Positions 6,540 to 8,160 of a stretch of DNA of 8,160 nucleotides are shown here, piece after piece. Every line of letters begins with the position of its first letter. Position 1 is the first letter of the stretch. The notes under the pieces were generated by a model. The model was not told the DNA's origin and did no database searches. It worked only from the letters and a program-made list of their open reading frames with translations. Both the position numbers and the translations under genes were made by a program. Source of the DNA: Thiotrichaceae bacterium (GTDB lineage: Bacteria; Pseudomonadota; Gammaproteobacteria; Thiotrichales; Thiotrichaceae); the NCBI GenBank assembly GCA_027009095.1, contig JALVDG010000353.1:1-8160 (forward strand). Direction: 5' to 3'.

Positions 6540-7894
6540 AGCACCATTGGTAAATTATCTTTAGGGCGTAAAGTCAAACGACAGTCATGCTCACCATTAT
6601 ACCCAGAGGTAGTTTCAGCTCGAAAGCGTTGTGCAAGAATAGCAAAAACTAGCACCGATTCTTTTATTCCAAAAGCTTTGCCAGGGCAAACACGAGGTCC
6701 AGCACTAAAAGGGATATAGGTAAATTTAGTGACCTTTTTTGCATTTGGCATAAAGCGTTCAGGAATAAAGTGATCGGGGTTATCCCAATATTTTTTATGA
6801 CGTTGTATTAGCCAAGGAACAATTAAGATATTCGATTTAGCGGGTATATGCATTCCATTAATGGTGTCATCTTCTCTAGCCATACGCGCTAAGACGGGAA
6901 CAGGGGGGTAGAGTCGCATGGTTTCATCAAGAATTGCTCGTGTATAAGGTAGTCTTTCAATATCCTCAAACGTAGGTGTTCTACCGTTTAGCTCTCTTTC
7001 TAGTTCTTCGTGGAGTTTCTTTTCAACATCAGGTGCTTGTGATAATAAATACCACATCCACGAAAGTACATTGGCAGTTGTTTCGTGACCTGCCATAAAT
7101 AACACAATAATTTCATTACGAATTTCTTCCCGTGTCATGGCGTGGTTTGGGTCTAACGATTCGCTGGCGCGTATTAGTTGTGCAGCTAGAGTATCTTCAT
7201 TTTCTTTATATGTGGCTTTTTCAATAATCTCATCAATAACAGCGTGAATAATAGCTGCTGATTTTTTGCTAGTACCAAATTTTCCATTAAGGTTGGGTAT
7301 CCATCGTTCAATACCAAATAGCTTGGGTATATCCATTTGACGTACTACAGTTTGGTAATCAGCAAAGGCAGAAACAACCGCAGCGGCACTTTCTGATCCT
7401 AGTTTTTCACCAAATAAAGCACGAGCAATAATGTCTGCCCCTAAGTGTGCCATTTCTGGTTGCATTGATATTTTAGTGCCAGACTCAAGCTTGTCCCATT
7501 TTTTTTCAGTATCTTGTATCGCCGAAATCATTACATCGCTATACATTTTTACATGTTGATTATCAAAAGAAGGGGTGATTAATTTGCGATGTTTTTTCCA
7601 TGTTTCACCAGTGCTTACAAAGAGTCCATTGCCAAGTAAAGGCTCCAAGGCTTTGACTTGTTGAGTGGTTTTATCTAAGTAATTCATACCATTTTCGATA
7701 AAAACTTGGCGGATTGTTTCAGGTGAGTTAACAATAAAGATATGTTGTTTTAGCACTTTAAAGTGCATAAAGTCCTTTTTAAAGGCAAATTCTGGCCAGA
7801 TTGATAGTAAATTTTTACGGGCAGCTAGTAACGCTTCAAATGGGTTGAGATGTTTTTTTGGTCGATAAGGATAAGGTGGTTTAAAATGTTCCAT
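6527..7894 (-). CDS. Cytochrome P450 monooxygenase
   Basis: This is a heme-thiolate monooxygenase of 455 residues with the full P450 signature set. A C-helix WxxxR is at W99 and R103. The I-helix oxygen-binding motif is AGHETT (268-273), the acid/alcohol-pair variant common in class E P450s. The ExxR pair is E324 and R327 in ETMRLYPP, and PERF is at 378-381. The heme loop FSAGPRVCPG has the axial cysteine C403. No N-terminal membrane anchor is seen, so it should be soluble and need separate electron partners, none of which is encoded here. Substrate cannot be read; the general resemblance to CYP4/CYP102-like enzymes makes a fatty or other lipophilic substrate possible. The ATG at 7894 is preferred over an in-frame TTG at 7918 because AGAGA (7902-7906) lies 7 nt upstream and the product then begins at the usual Pro-rich entry. 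The TTG form would add eight residues. Confidence 0.95.
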   Translation of the reverse strand: MEHFKPPYPYRPKKHLNPFEALLAARKNLLSIWPEFAFKKDFMHFKVLKQHIFIVNSPETIRQVFIENGMNYLDKTTQQVKALEPLLGNGLFVSTGETWKKHRKLITPSFDNQHVKMYSDVMISAIQDTEKKWDKLESGTKISMQPEMAHLGADIIARALFGEKLGSESAAAVVSAFADYQTVVRQMDIPKLFGIERWIPNLNGKFGTSKKSAAIIHAVIDEIIEKATYKENEDTLAAQLIRASESLDPNHAMTREEIRNEIIVLFMAGHETTANVLSWMWYLLSQAPDVEKKLHEELERELNGRTPTFEDIERLPYTRAILDETMRLYPPVPVLARMAREDDTINGMHIPAKSNILIVPWLIQRHKKYWDNPDHFIPERFMPNAKKVTKFTYIPFSAGPRVCPGKAFGIKESVLVFAILAQRFRAETTSGYNGEHDCRLTLRPKDNLPMVLIKR

Positions 7895-7901
7895 TTTTAA
7901 T

Positions 7902-7906
7902 TCTCT
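7902..7906 (-). promoter_or_regulatory. Ribosome binding site that decides the P450 start
   Basis: On the - strand AGAGA lies 7 nt before the ATG at 7894. It overlaps the TAG stop (7907-7905) of the upstream frame, so the P450 may be translated from a shared transcript. The alternative TTG at 7918 lies upstream of this site and would not use it. Confidence 0.6.
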
Positions 7907-8160
7907 AAAAGATACCAATAGCTTTCATTAGTAAAAATATTTCCCATAGTCTATTGCCTTTGGTACTACAAAAATAGACGCGCTTTTGTTCTCCCGCAAA
8001 TTTCTTTTTATGTGAAACATTCCCTTTAAAGGGGTACAAAAAATTCATATTTTTGTAGGAGTAACGTAATACTTTTCGTGAAATTTTATTGTAATTAAAT
8101 TCAGCGCCAAGTTGATACAAAGGTGACATCCCAAGTGATAATTTCTTGATATTTTCCTGA
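7905..8160 (-). CDS. Partial CDS, C-terminus resembling DUF2156 (lysyl-phosphatidylglycerol synthase-like) protein
   Basis: The last 84 codons of a - strand frame run open from the window edge (first complete codon at 8159) to a TAG at 7905. In such AT-rich DNA a frame this long is unlikely by chance. The segment LSLGMSPL (residues 7-14 of the visible part) and FLYPFKGNVSHKKKF (40-54), followed by a Val-Tyr-Phe segment, resemble the end of DUF2156/MprF C-terminal domains. Those domains typically show an LGxxPL motif followed by a Tyr-Asn-Phe-x-Gly-Leu stretch with Lys-x-Lys-Phe. DUF2156 has an acyltransferase-like fold and in MprF transfers amino acids from aminoacyl-tRNA to phosphatidylglycerol; standalone members are mostly uncharacterised. 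Its stop lies 10 bp from the P450 ATG, suggesting an operon. The family match is from memory of motif patterns only. The alternative is a non-coding upstream region, which several small palindromes here might suggest. Confidence 0.55.
   Translation of the reverse strand, partial: QENIKKLSLGMSPLYQLGAEFNYNKISRKVLRYSYKNMNFLYPFKGNVSHKKKFAGEQKRVYFCSTKGNRLWEIFLLMKAIGIF

Noticed and set aside
7895..7918. TTG-initiated P450 with eight extra residues
   Set aside because: The ATG at 7894 has a well-placed AGAGA site and gives a normal P450 N-terminus.
7949..7979. 7-bp inverted repeat GTCTATT/AATAGAC with 17-nt spacer
   Set aside because: Short arms and a long spacer in AT-rich DNA are expected by chance.

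Overview
This 8.2 kb window comes from an AT-rich genome and most resembles a low-GC gammaproteobacterium. The evidence is the adjacent selD and selU/mnmH genes, a zinc-ribbon thioredoxin of the TrxC type, and an OmpA-family envelope protein, all with close gammaproteobacterial family features. I cannot name a genus from sequence alone.

Region 1 (about 1-3785, + strand) is a two-gene operon. It has a sigma70-like promoter at 80-107 and a 1-bp TAATG overlap between the genes. The first gene encodes a membrane-anchored protein with BON-like repeats and a C-terminal OmpA peptidoglycan-binding domain. The second encodes an 848-residue protein with one N-terminal membrane segment, a roughly 600-residue coiled coil, a low-complexity linker, and a C-terminal DUF4332-type helix-hairpin-helix domain. 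Charge distribution places the OmpA-domain protein in the periplasm and the coiled coil in the cytoplasm. The pair could therefore form a trans-envelope link from cell wall to cytoplasm. This is the best candidate in the window for an undescribed system, but its function is inference.

Region 2 (about 3786-6507, + strand) is a tightly packed selenium and redox operon: selD (selenophosphate synthetase), selU/mnmH (tRNA 2-selenouridine synthase) and trxC (thioredoxin 2). The gaps are 5 bp and a 4-bp ATGA overlap. SelD makes selenophosphate and MnmH uses it to convert 2-thiouridine to 2-selenouridine at the tRNA wobble position. TrxC may supply reducing power. The leader upstream of selD carries a perfect 13-bp inverted repeat that overlaps a possible extended -10 element.

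Region 3 (about 6510-8160, - strand) converges on region 2 across a 19-bp gap that contains a likely terminator hairpin. It holds a soluble cytochrome P450. Upstream of it is the 3' end of a second reading frame running off the window, whose tail resembles the C-terminus of DUF2156 (lysyl-phosphatidylglycerol synthase-like) proteins. That frame's stop codon overlaps the P450 ribosome binding site, which suggests a shared transcript.

There is no gene-free stretch longer than about 140 bases. I saw no tRNA, rRNA, CRISPR array, transposase or insertion sequence.
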